64,000 nt of DNA from Hymenobacter sp. GOD-10R. GTDB lineage: Bacteria; Bacteroidota; Bacteroidia; Cytophagales; Hymenobacteraceae. How positions within the stretch are numbered: the first letter of the stretch is position 1; every line of letters begins with the position of its first letter. The position numbers and the translations under genes are program-made. Shown here piece after piece: positions 1 through 7,883 of this stretch. Below the pieces are notes generated by a model that worked only from the letters and a program-made list of their open reading frames with translations, ran no database searches and had not been told where the DNA came from. Location: positions 2,384,501 to 2,448,500 of the forward strand of contig NZ_CP141184.1 in NCBI RefSeq assembly GCF_035609205.1, in the 5' to 3' direction.

Positions 1-2
1 GG

Positions 3-1493
3 GAGCTGGAATCCGCCGTATTGGGTGCGCTAATGCTGGAGAAAGATGCCCTGACAACGGTTATCGATATTCTGAAGCCCAACAGCTTCTACGACGATAA
101 ACACCAGCGCATCTTCAAGGCTATCCTTAACCTGTTTGATAAGTCAGAGCCTATTGATATTCTGACCGTTAACCAGGAGTTGCGCGAAATGGGCGAGCTG
201 GAGGCAGCCGGTGGTACGCATTACGTAGCCAACCTCACGTTCAAGGTTAACTCGGCCGCCAACATCGAGTATCACGCCCGTATCATCACCGAAAACGCCA
301 TCAAGCGAGAGCTGATCCGCATTGCCAGCGACATCCACCGCGACGCATTTGAGGATACGACGGACGTTTTCAATCTGCTCGATCAAACTGAACAGTCGTT
401 GTTTGAAGTGTCGGAATCTAACATTCGTAAGAACTTCGACGACATGCGTTCGTTGATGGGTAAAGCCATCAAAGAGCTGGAAGAAAAGAAGAATCAGAAA
501 GACGGCCTAACTGGGGTACCAAGCGGCTTCTCGGCGCTGGACCGAGTGACTAGTGGTTGGCAGCCGTCTGACTTAGTGATCATTGCGGCTCGACCGGGCA
601 TGGGTAAAACAGCCTTCGTGGTATCCGCCATGCGCAATGCGGCCGTCGACCACAAAAAGCCGGTAGCTATCTTCTCGCTCGAAATGTCGTCCATTCAGCT
701 CGTGAATCGTCTGATTTCGGCGGAAGCGGAGCTGGATTCGGAGAAGATCAAGAAGGGTAACCTAGCCGACTACGAATGGGCCCAGCTCAACCATAAAATT
801 TCATCTTTGTCGTCGGCCCCGATTTTCATCGACGATACGCCTGCGTTGAGCATCCGGGAGCTGCGTACCAAGTGCCGCCGCCTCAAGGCCCACCACGACA
901 TCCAGATGATCATCATCGACTACTTGCAGCTGATGACGGGCAACTCGGATGGCGGCAAGGGCGCTGGCAACCGCGAACAGGAAATTGCCTCTATCTCGCG
1001 GGCGCTCAAGGGTATTGCCAAAGAATTGAACGTGCCGGTGCTAGCCCTGTCGCAGCTCTCGCGTTCGGTGGAAACCCGCGGCGGCGACAAGAAGCCGCAG
1101 CTGAGTGACCTTCGTGAATCGGGTTCTATCGAGCAGGACGCCGATATGGTGGTCTTCTTATATCGTCCTGAGTATTATAAAATTACGGAAGATGAAATGG
1201 GTAATCCCACGCAAGGCATGGGTGAGGTTATCATTGCCAAGCACCGAAACGGCTCGCTCGAAACGGTACAGCTCAAGTTCATCGGTCGCTTCACCAAGTT
1301 TGCCGACCTCGATGGCGGTGGCTTCGGCGGCGACGAGTTCAACACCGGCGCCTTCCCCGCCAGCACCTTCGACGACGACGCGAGTGGCTTCGCTCCCAAC
1401 ACCATCCGCCTAGGTTCGCGCATCAACAACGACACGCCTCCTCCCCAAGCTTTTCCACGCAGCAACTTCGGCAACGAAGATCCGCCGTTTTAA
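3..1493 (+). CDS. dnaB: Replicative DNA helicase DnaB, 5'-truncated by window start
   Basis: Hexameric ATP-dependent helicase that unwinds DNA at the replication fork. The reading frame is already open at base 3, so the true start lies upstream and about 20-30 residues are missing. The N-terminal DnaB domain is followed by the RecA-like motor: Walker A ARPGMGKT near 589-612 and the Walker B-type stretch MIIIDYLQLM at 906-935, then the conserved LRESGSIEQDAD segment near 1117-1145. The last 70 residues are a low-complexity Gly/Asp/Phe tail typical of Bacteroidota DnaB. No intein is inserted at the usual motor sites. A hairpin terminator follows the stop. Identification is firm. Confidence 0.97.
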   Translation, partial: ELESAVLGALMLEKDALTTVIDILKPNSFYDDKHQRIFKAILNLFDKSEPIDILTVNQELREMGELEAAGGTHYVANLTFKVNSAANIEYHARIITENAIKRELIRIASDIHRDAFEDTTDVFNLLDQTEQSLFEVSESNIRKNFDDMRSLMGKAIKELEEKKNQKDGLTGVPSGFSALDRVTSGWQPSDLVIIAARPGMGKTAFVVSAMRNAAVDHKKPVAIFSLEMSSIQLVNRLISAEAELDSEKIKKGNLADYEWAQLNHKISSLSSAPIFIDDTPALSIRELRTKCRRLKAHHDIQMIIIDYLQLMTGNSDGGKGAGNREQEIASISRALKGIAKELNVPVLALSQLSRSVETRGGDKKPQLSDLRESGSIEQDADMVVFLYRPEYYKITEDEMGNPTQGMGEVIIAKHRNGSLETVQLKFIGRFTKFADLDGGGFGGDEFNTGAFPASTFDDDASGFAPNTIRLGSRINNDTPPPQAFPRSNFGNEDPPF

Positions 1494-1512
1494 AACCTAT
1501 TTACCGAAATTG

Positions 1513-1550
1513 AAAGCGCCCTCTGGAAAACCATTGGGCGCTTTTCTTTT
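1513..1550 (+). terminator. Rho-independent terminator of dnaB
   Basis: Nine-base perfect stem AAAGCGCCC / GGGCGCTTT (1513-1521 and 1536-1544) followed by CTTTT, 20 nt after the dnaB stop. Confidence 0.8.
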
Positions 1551-1616
1551 TATCATATTCAAGTCCTCAACCGCAAAACCTAGCTCCTGGTGCCGCATCC
1601 AACTGACAAACAGGCG

Positions 1617-2195
1617 ATGTACGAACGACTACGTGCGTATTTCCAACGCCAGCTCGCCATTTCCGACGCGCAGTTTGAGGTGGTGAAGCAGGCATTAATA
1701 CCAAAGGTGTTGCAGAGAAATGAACTGGTCGTGTGGCAGGGTGAAGTGGAACGACGCGGCGCTTTTGTGGTGAAAGGGTGCCTGCGCAGCTACGTAGTCG
1801 ACAAGAAAGAGAAAGAACATATCATTCAGTTTGCGCCCGAGAACTGGTGGATATCCGACCAGCACAGTATGCTGCGCGGCTTGCCCGCTATGTGTTCCAT
1901 TGAAGCGGTAGAGGAATCGGAGGTACTGCTTTTCGGCCCCGACTTCTTTCCGCTATTGCAAACGCTTGGCCCAGCGTTTCAGGCGTTCTTTCATACGCTG
2001 TTGCAAAACAGCATGGCCGCCATGCAGCGGCGGTTAATCGCGACGCTCAGTGCCACGGCCGAAGAGCGTTACTTGGAGTTTTTACAGATGTATCCGACCC
2101 TTGTGCAGCGCTTGCCGCAGCGCATGATTGCGGCCTACCTAGGTGTCACACCGGAGTCGTTGAGCCGGATTCGGAAGGAGCTAGCTAGATCGTAA
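1617..2195 (+). CDS. Crp/Fnr family transcriptional regulator
   Basis: Small cyclic-nucleotide-binding-fold regulator of about 192 residues. The N-terminal two thirds is a cupin-like effector domain (VVWQGEVERRGAFVVKGCLRSY; IIQFAPENWW), and the C-terminus carries a helix-turn-helix (MIAAYLGVTPESLSRIRKEL). The residues that bind cAMP in Crp and the Fnr cysteine cluster are not evident, as is usual for this Bacteroidota subgroup, so the ligand is unknown. I chose ATG 1617; a GTG at 1590 would add nine residues. It lies 84 bp upstream of the co-oriented dioxygenase gene, a plausible regulatory target. Confidence 0.88.
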   Translation: MYERLRAYFQRQLAISDAQFEVVKQALIPKVLQRNELVVWQGEVERRGAFVVKGCLRSYVVDKKEKEHIIQFAPENWWISDQHSMLRGLPAMCSIEAVEESEVLLFGPDFFPLLQTLGPAFQAFFHTLLQNSMAAMQRRLIATLSATAEERYLEFLQMYPTLVQRLPQRMIAAYLGVTPESLSRIRKELARS

Positions 2196-2246
2196 GCGGT
2201 AGCTGATTTCTTATCCTACATCAAGGCGCCGACGCTTAGGGGGCGG

Positions 2247-2254
2247 TAATTTTG
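2247..2254 (+). promoter_or_regulatory. Candidate -7 promoter element (TAnnTTTG)
   Basis: TAATTTTG matches the Bacteroidota -7 consensus TAnnTTTG and lies 24 nt before the dioxygenase ATG. No clear TTG is present about 20 nt upstream, so the -33 half is weak. Confidence 0.45.
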
Positions 2255-2278
2255 TAAGGTAATCAAAAGGGTAGTTTT

Positions 2279-3163
2279 ATGCAACGCAGTCATTTTCTGA
2301 AGATGCTAGCTGCCCTGCCTTTTGCTTCGACCATGAAACTGAACGATTTATATTCCACGGCTACTTCTTTCCGGAAGAGCGACAAGATGCCGGTGCTGTT
2401 TGTGGGGCATGGCTCGCCGATGAATGCGCTGGAGGATAACTCCTTCACCCAAACCTTGCAGAACCTAGGGCAGCAGATCCGGCTCGACCACCCGCCCACG
2501 GCCATTCTGGTGGTGTCGGCACACTGGCTTACGAAGGGCTCGTTTGCCACGCTGAACCCGATGCCGGAGACGATTCATGATTTCGGCGGCTTTCCGCAGG
2601 CGTTGTTCGACATGCAGTACCCGGCGCCCGGTTCGCCAGAGTTTGCTCAGCAACTTATCGACATGGTGCCCGATGTGCACGGCTCCGACGAATGGGGCCT
2701 CGACCACGGCTCCTGGACCATCTTACACCACCTGTTCCCGCAGGCCGACATTCCTGTGTTCCAACTCAGCCTCGACTACACCAAGCCCCTGGCGTATCAC
2801 TTCGAGCTAGCCCAGCAACTTCAGTTTTTGCGCGAGCGGGGTGTACTCATCATTGGCAGCGGCAATGTCGTGCACAACTTGCGCTTGAGCGTTCCCAAGC
2901 TGATGATGAACGACAACACTCCGCACGATTGGGCCGTGGAGTTCGACTCGTGGGTGAAAAACAAAATCGACCAGCGCGACTTCCGCAGCCTCGTGCACTA
3001 CCAGCAAACCGGTCAAGCTGGCGCGCTGGCCGTACCAACCGTCGACCACTACCTTCCCATGCTCTACAGCCTAGGGGCCACCGACGCGAAAGAGCCAATT
3101 AAGCAGGTGTTTGAAGAGGTGTCGTACGGCGGCCTGAGCATGCGCACGTTCATGGCTGGGTAG
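2279..3163 (+). CDS. LigB-type extradiol ring-cleavage dioxygenase (DODA/YgiD-like)
   Basis: Non-haem metal dioxygenase related to 4,5-DOPA dioxygenase, which opens catechol-type rings. Visible motifs are LFVGHGSPMNALEDN (metal-binding His), VVSAHWLTKG, MQYPAPGSPE, GLDHGSWTILHHLFP and IIGSGNVVHNL, in the order expected for the family. At 294 residues it is about 30 longer than the E. coli protein; the extra N-terminus (MQRSHFLKMLAALPFAS) resembles a degenerate twin-arginine or Sec signal, so export is possible. A Crp/Fnr gene lies upstream, and downstream is a large stem-loop shared with a convergent pectin lyase gene. The physiological substrate is unknown. Confidence 0.9.
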   Translation: MQRSHFLKMLAALPFASTMKLNDLYSTATSFRKSDKMPVLFVGHGSPMNALEDNSFTQTLQNLGQQIRLDHPPTAILVVSAHWLTKGSFATLNPMPETIHDFGGFPQALFDMQYPAPGSPEFAQQLIDMVPDVHGSDEWGLDHGSWTILHHLFPQADIPVFQLSLDYTKPLAYHFELAQQLQFLRERGVLIIGSGNVVHNLRLSVPKLMMNDNTPHDWAVEFDSWVKNKIDQRDFRSLVHYQQTGQAGALAVPTVDHYLPMLYSLGATDAKEPIKQVFEEVSYGGLSMRTFMAG

Positions 3164-3176
3164 AGTTAAAAACAAG

Positions 3177-3322
3177 AGCTAGGGCTAAAGCTCCCCTCCT
3201 TTTTTAAGGAGGGGGTTGGGGGTGGTTAGCTAGCGCTAGAAAACTAGAATTAGTATTGTTCAACGTCAAGGAACCACCCCCAACCCCCTCCTTAAAAAAG
3301 GAGGGGGGCTTTAGTTCTAGCT
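3177..3322. repeat. Large inverted repeat A between convergent genes
   Basis: Arms 3177-3227 and 3272-3322 (51 nt each, few mismatches) flank a 44-nt loop. Each arm holds its own smaller hairpin (CCCCTCCTT / AAGGAGGGG). The loop contains TGTTCAACG, a one-base variant of the CGTTGAACG motif found in similar elements elsewhere in the window. It starts 14 nt after the dioxygenase stop and ends 14 nt before the stop of the opposing lyase gene, so it probably ends both transcripts. Read on the minus strand, arms and loop match repeat B at 8950-9081: the two are copies of one element. Confidence 0.9.
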
Positions 3323-3335
3323 TTATGTTGTCTTT

Positions 3336-5261
3336 CTACTGAAGCTTTTTAGCCCCTGTCAGTACGATTTTCGGCTGCGGGGGCTTTTTCATGCCGGTAC
3401 CTAGGTAGAAGCCGGTATGCGGGGGCTGGTTGTAGCTCGTGTTTTGCCAGGCGATGCTGAGCCGGTATTGTGGGTCGTGCATGAGCGTGTAGAAGCGGTG
3501 CTCGGTGGGGATGGTGGTACTGTAGATGCGGAGTTCTTGGCTGTCGGGGGTGCGCCAGATAACTTCTTCGCGCCAGTCTCCTAGGATGTCGGCGCTGAGG
3601 GTAGGCGTGGCTTTGGTGCCGTTGTTTGCCACGCAGCCTTCGGCGGTGAGCAGGTTGCGGGTTTCGGCTTTGGTCCAATCCCACTTGTCGATGCGGTTCT
3701 TGTCGAGCAACTCGCGGGTGAGGTCGCCATCCCACCACACCAGGAAGTTGGTGGAAGAGGGCGTTTTCTCGGTGATGGTTTTGCCGTGCACGTCGCGCAA
3801 GCCGCCGGGGCCGCCCCAGTTCTCAAAACCTAGGTGCGTCGGGTCAATGTCGGCGGCTACGCCGCGCCCGACGTCGACGCCAGGGCTTTGGCTAAAGAGA
3901 ATCTTACCGGTTTTGGCATCGTACATAGCGACGCCGGGCGTATTCAGGGCTAGCGTTTTCTCCTCGCTTTCATGGATGCCGAACACCTCTAAGCCGGGGT
4001 GATCCGGATCTAGGTCGGTGAGGTGGATGGCATCGCCATGGCGGAGGCCCGTGGTGTAAAGACCTTGGCCGTTATCATCTACTGTCATGGCGCCCACGCA
4101 GATTTCGTCGCGACCGTCCTGGTCTACGTCGGCTACGGTGAGGTTGTGATTGGCCATGCCCGAGTAGGAGTTGCTGCCATCTTTCGAGTCAAAAATCCAA
4201 CGTTGCGTGAGCTTGCCTTGACGCCAATCCCAAGCTGACAACACCGTGCGGCCGTACCAGCCACGCACAAACACCACGCTTGGGTGCACACCATCGAGGT
4301 AAGCCACGCAGGCGGTGAAACGGTCGGGCCGTCCGCCGTTGACGTCGTTGCCACCATTGCCGCCGATACCGCCCCAGCCATCAAGCGGGTAGCGGGTCGG
4401 GGTGTAGGGTTGGGAAGCTAGAGCTGCGCCGGTCAGGCCGTCGAAAACCGTCAGGTATTCCGGCCCGTCCACGATTTTACCGTATTTCGGGTCAGAAGCT
4501 GTCGTGAGGGTGCGCCAATCTTTGCTTGCGTCGCCAATAGGTTTGCCGGCTCCATCTAACGTTCCATCACCCGTTTTGCACACAAGCTCGGCCCGGCCGT
4601 CGCCATCCAGGTCGTACACCATGAACTGCGTGTAAGCAGCACCCGAACGAATATTTTTACCTAGGTTGATGCGCCATAAACGCTTGCCTGCCAGATTGTA
4701 GGCGTCTAAGAAAGTCGGACCCGTAACACCTGGTTGAGGCGGGTTCTTGCCGTTCGACGGGTCCCACTTCAGGATGATTTCGTACTCGCCGTCGCCATCT
4801 AGGTCACCGACACTGGCGTCGTTGGCACTATAGGTGTAGGCGCTACCTAGCTCCTCGCCGGGCGGTGGCACCTGAAGCGGGATGGAAAAATAAGGCCGCG
4901 CTGGGGCCTGAGCGGATAAATTACAAGCAGCGCTGGTGGCTTGCTCAGTGCCTTTCAACACAGGCTTCACGAAGTACGACCTAGCCTCGGTTGTGTTAGC
5001 TTTTGTATCGAGGAAACTAGTGCTTTTTGTAATCGGCGCTTTATTCAGTTTGATGGGCGCTTGGTCACCGGTTTTGCGATACAAGTTGAACGCGACATCC
5101 TCTGGATCAGTACCCAGCAAACGCCAGCTAACGAAGGTTGAGTCGCGACTCTTTTGGATTGCTACTACTCCGCGACCTAGGTTCTCCATCTGTCGCTGCG
5201 CGAAGGTTGGCTGGCTTGCAAAAGTTAGGAGGACGGCAGCGGAAAGCACGAAGTATTTCAT
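3336..5261 (-). CDS. Rhamnogalacturonan lyase, polysaccharide lyase family 11
   Basis: Secreted enzyme that cleaves the rhamnogalacturonan-I backbone of pectin by beta-elimination. The 641 residues begin with a clear signal peptide (MKYFVLSAAVLLTFASQPTFA). Next comes a beta-sandwich-like region (GRGVVAIQKSRDSTFVSWRL), then the propeller with repeated calcium-binding loops of the DLDGDGEYE, DLDGDGRAE, DVDQDGRDE and DLDPDHPG type. Length and motif order fit PL11 (YesW/YesX relatives). No T9SS sorting domain is present. The GH28 gene upstream on the same strand makes a two-gene pectin module; stem-loop C lies between them. No SusC/SusD pair is nearby. Confidence 0.93.
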   Translation of the reverse strand: MKYFVLSAAVLLTFASQPTFAQRQMENLGRGVVAIQKSRDSTFVSWRLLGTDPEDVAFNLYRKTGDQAPIKLNKAPITKSTSFLDTKANTTEARSYFVKPVLKGTEQATSAACNLSAQAPARPYFSIPLQVPPPGEELGSAYTYSANDASVGDLDGDGEYEIILKWDPSNGKNPPQPGVTGPTFLDAYNLAGKRLWRINLGKNIRSGAAYTQFMVYDLDGDGRAELVCKTGDGTLDGAGKPIGDASKDWRTLTTASDPKYGKIVDGPEYLTVFDGLTGAALASQPYTPTRYPLDGWGGIGGNGGNDVNGGRPDRFTACVAYLDGVHPSVVFVRGWYGRTVLSAWDWRQGKLTQRWIFDSKDGSNSYSGMANHNLTVADVDQDGRDEICVGAMTVDDNGQGLYTTGLRHGDAIHLTDLDPDHPGLEVFGIHESEEKTLALNTPGVAMYDAKTGKILFSQSPGVDVGRGVAADIDPTHLGFENWGGPGGLRDVHGKTITEKTPSSTNFLVWWDGDLTRELLDKNRIDKWDWTKAETRNLLTAEGCVANNGTKATPTLSADILGDWREEVIWRTPDSQELRIYSTTIPTEHRFYTLMHDPQYRLSIAWQNTSYNQPPHTGFYLGTGMKKPPQPKIVLTGAKKLQ

Positions 5262-5301
5262 AGAAAGCTTGCGGAAAGCATGTTATTAGAGGGGAAAGTC
5301 A

Positions 5302-5394
5302 GTCATGCTAAGCTTGCCGAAGCATCTCGCGTGCAGCCGTTGAACGGTTAAGATTACTATTGCACGTGAGATGCTTCGGCAAGCTCAGCATGAC
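5302..5394. repeat. Large inverted repeat C between the pectin genes
   Basis: Near-perfect 34-nt arms 5302-5335 and 5361-5394 enclose a 25-nt loop holding CCGTTGAACGG (5337-5347) followed by TTAAGATTA. It begins 19 nt after the GH28 stop codon and lies upstream of the lyase start, so it probably ends or processes the GH28 transcript. Confidence 0.88.
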
Positions 5395-5412
5395 CGTTCT
5401 ACATACAGCTGA

Positions 5413-6984
5413 CTACAGCTCCGTATGTGTAGCTTTCTTGACCGTTTTGTCCTTCACCGCTGTCGACCGCAGCACGCTAAAGTCTTCCACTTGGTCGAGC
5501 ACGTAGCTAGGTACGCCCGCGGCCGTTTTTGTCTTAATGGATTCAAATTCGATCTGCTGCACATCGTTCAGCAGGATGGCGGGGCGTTGGTCGGGGATGA
5601 TAGGAGTGAGGTCGACATTGCGGACGGTCACGTTCTTGGCGTGACGGATAAAGAAGCCGTACGCCGGCAGCTCACCGAACATTACGGGGTCGGGGTAATC
5701 TTTCTCGGCTTCGGGTACTTTGATCTTGGCTTGGGCGGCTGTGCCACCGCCAGCGTAATAGATTTTGATGTTGCTCAGGCTCACATCCTCAATGGGGTGG
5801 CCGGGTATGCCGCTGATGATGGACGCGTACCTAGGATCAGCGTTGTAGACCACGATATTGCTGATATTGATGCGGCGCAGCACACCGACTGGCGTACCCT
5901 CCGGCCCACGCATCCGGGCCCCGAGACGGAGGAAAATTGGCGAGCTAGATAGGTCGCGCATGGTCAGGTTCGTCACGCTGACGTCTTCCAGAATGCCGCC
6001 ATCGACGGTTTCCAACGCTAAGCCGCGGCAGAACTCAAACACGCAGTTGGAGATGGTTACGTTCTTGAAACCGCCGTTCGATTCAGTGCCGAACTTGATG
6101 CGGCCGGTTACGCCGTCGTGGTCGGGGACGAGGTCGGCTTCTTTGCGCTCGTAGGTGCCTTTTAGCAGGGTGCCGCGGTCGTAACCGCTCACTTGGCAGT
6201 TGGTGATGGTCACGTTTTCGGTGGCGCGGGCGTAGCCGAGGCCGAAGGAGCTTTTCAGGCAAATAGCATCATCGAAGGGCGAGTTCACGGTGCAGTTCGA
6301 CACGCGCACGTTGCGGCAGCAGTCGATATCGAGACCGTCGCGGTTGGTGTCGAGGCGCAGGTTGTCGATGGTCATGTTGTCGACGCCGGTGGCCAGCAGC
6401 ACGAAGTGGCCGCCGTAGAGCACCGTGAAATCACGCAGCAACACGTTGCGGCACAGCTTCAGGGCAATGGTTTTGTTGCCGATACCAGGTTTTTTAGGCG
6501 TCTCGCGCGTCAGGCCCTTGGTGCCGTCAATCATACCCGGACCTAGGATGGACACATTCTCTAGGTTCTCACCCCAAATCAAGCTGTTGTGCCAGTGACT
6601 GTGGCCAAAGTCCTGAAACTTATCGGAGGCGTTCGGCTCAGCTAGATCGTAGAGGCCCTGACCGGTATTGGGGTCGGCGGCCAACAAGGTGGCGCCTTGC
6701 TCTAGGTAGAGGGAAATGTTGCTCTTAAGGCGAATCGAAAACGATGGATAGGTGCCCGCCGGGAAATATACCTGCCCGCCGCCCGCAGCGGCCGCCGCTT
6801 CAATGGCGCGGTTGATGGCCGGCGTATCAAGCGTTTTGCCGTCGCCGACGGCTCCGTATGCTTTGATGTTGTAGACGCTGGTAGGTGGCGTTTTCAACGT
6901 TTGGGCGGTGAGGCTGCCGGTAAAGCAAAAGAAGCTCAGCAACAGCCAAAGCTTGCGACAAGCGTAGTTTTGAGAAAGGCTCAT
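5413..6984 (-). CDS. Glycoside hydrolase family 28 (polygalacturonase-like)
   Basis: Right-handed parallel beta-helix hydrolase of the pectinase family. The frame opens at 7038, but ATG 6984 gives a proper signal peptide (LWLLLSFFCFTGSLTAQ) and is preferred. Visible are the N-terminal motif AYGAVGDGKTLDTPAINRAI, the catalytic region with NRDGLDID in place of the canonical NTDGxD, the DDAICLKS acid pair, and RIKFGTESNGG. The usual GHG motif reads YDRGTLLKG, so this is not a classical endo-polygalacturonase; an exo-acting or rhamnogalacturonan-directed enzyme is likely. Its PL11 neighbour supports a role in pectin breakdown. Confidence 0.9.
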   Translation of the reverse strand: MSLSQNYACRKLWLLLSFFCFTGSLTAQTLKTPPTSVYNIKAYGAVGDGKTLDTPAINRAIEAAAAAGGGQVYFPAGTYPSFSIRLKSNISLYLEQGATLLAADPNTGQGLYDLAEPNASDKFQDFGHSHWHNSLIWGENLENVSILGPGMIDGTKGLTRETPKKPGIGNKTIALKLCRNVLLRDFTVLYGGHFVLLATGVDNMTIDNLRLDTNRDGLDIDCCRNVRVSNCTVNSPFDDAICLKSSFGLGYARATENVTITNCQVSGYDRGTLLKGTYERKEADLVPDHDGVTGRIKFGTESNGGFKNVTISNCVFEFCRGLALETVDGGILEDVSVTNLTMRDLSSSPIFLRLGARMRGPEGTPVGVLRRINISNIVVYNADPRYASIISGIPGHPIEDVSLSNIKIYYAGGGTAAQAKIKVPEAEKDYPDPVMFGELPAYGFFIRHAKNVTVRNVDLTPIIPDQRPAILLNDVQQIEFESIKTKTAAGVPSYVLDQVEDFSVLRSTAVKDKTVKKATHTEL

Positions 6985-7064
6985 TAGGTGGTTAGGTGTA
7001 GCACAACCGCGTGAGTGGAAAGCTAGGTTGCGCGTCAATAATAAGTAACCAGGCTCGAATGGGT

Positions 7065-7733
7065 CTACTGCACTGTGCTGGACCCGGAATCAGATGCAGC
7101 CTTTTCCAGCGCATCTAAATCGATAGAGTTGAGTAGCTGCACGTTGCGCGTGATCTTTTCCGCGTCCCAGTTCCACCAGGCTAGGGCATTCAGCCGGGCA
7201 ATGGTCATGTCATCAAAACGCTTGCGGATGAGCTGAGCCGGATTGCCGCCCACAATGGCGTAGTCGGGTACGTCTTTCGTGACGACCGACATGGTCGCGA
7301 TGATAGCACCGTTGCCGATGCGCACGCCGGGCATAATGGTAGCGCCGTGGCCGATCCACACATCATGGCCTACCACGGTGTCGCCTTTAGTTCCGTACTT
7401 CTCTGCCGCAGTGAGCCCTTCGGTGACAACCTCCCAACCTGCCCGAAAAATGGCAAATGGGTATGTAGACAGGGGCTTGGTTTCGTGGCCGCCACCATTC
7501 ATAATGAACTTCACCCCCGAGGCAATCGCGCAAAAGTTGCCAATAATGAGCTTGTCACCCAGAAACTCGAAGTGGTAGAGTACGTCGCGCTCGAAGTTAG
7601 CCGGGTCTTCAAAGTCATCATAGTAGGTGTAGTCGCCCACGATGATGTTGGGCCGGGTGATGAGGTTCTTGAGAAACACCAGCTTTCGATGATGCGGAAG
7701 CGGATGCAGCGTGTTCGGGTCGGGGCCGTGCAT
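7065..7733 (-). CDS. Vat-type xenobiotic acetyltransferase (left-handed beta-helix)
   Basis: Member of the CatB/Vat hexapeptide acetyltransferases, which use acetyl-CoA to modify streptogramin A or related compounds. Evidence: NIIVGDYTYYDD near the N-terminus, the catalytic-histidine region IMNGGGHETKPLSTYPF, hexapeptide repeats (VVGHDVWIGHGATIMPGVRIGNGAIIATMSVV) and DYAIVGGNPAQLIRKRF. I chose ATG 7733 because MHGPDPNTLHP matches the usual Vat N-terminus; an alternative start at 7757 adds eight residues. Whether it confers resistance cannot be read from sequence, since chromosomal environmental members often have unknown substrates. It is transcribed divergently from the formamidase-like gene, with an inverted repeat over its probable promoter. 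Confidence 0.88.
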   Translation of the reverse strand: MHGPDPNTLHPLPHHRKLVFLKNLITRPNIIVGDYTYYDDFEDPANFERDVLYHFEFLGDKLIIGNFCAIASGVKFIMNGGGHETKPLSTYPFAIFRAGWEVVTEGLTAAEKYGTKGDTVVGHDVWIGHGATIMPGVRIGNGAIIATMSVVTKDVPDYAIVGGNPAQLIRKRFDDMTIARLNALAWWNWDAEKITRNVQLLNSIDLDALEKAASDSGSSTVQ

Positions 7734-7777
7734 AGAGGATGCTAAGGACTGAGGCAAGAGTTGTAGACCTAGGTAAG

Positions 7778-7802
7778 ACGTTTTACTGCCAAAGTAAAAC
7801 GT
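7778..7802. promoter_or_regulatory. Candidate operator: perfect 9-7-9 inverted repeat
   Basis: ACGTTTTAC (7778-7786) and GTAAAACGT (7794-7802) are exact complements separated by TGCCAAA. The repeat sits between the divergent vat-like and formamidase-like genes and covers the probable -7 element of the vat-like gene. No run of T follows, so an operator is more likely than a terminator. Confidence 0.55.
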
Positions 7803-7821
7803 TGCAAACTTCTGGTGGCAA
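7790..7821 (-). promoter_or_regulatory. Candidate promoter of the Vat-type gene
   Basis: On the minus strand TTACTTTG (7797-7790) is one base from TAnnTTTG, and TTG lies 21 nt upstream (7821-7819), the right spacing for a Bacteroidota promoter. It overlaps the inverted repeat at 7778-7802. Confidence 0.45.
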
Positions 7822-7883
7822 GCAACGCCGTGTGTTGTCCTTAAGTCTGTAGCTTGATCATTGCAAGCCTACCAACTTACCGC

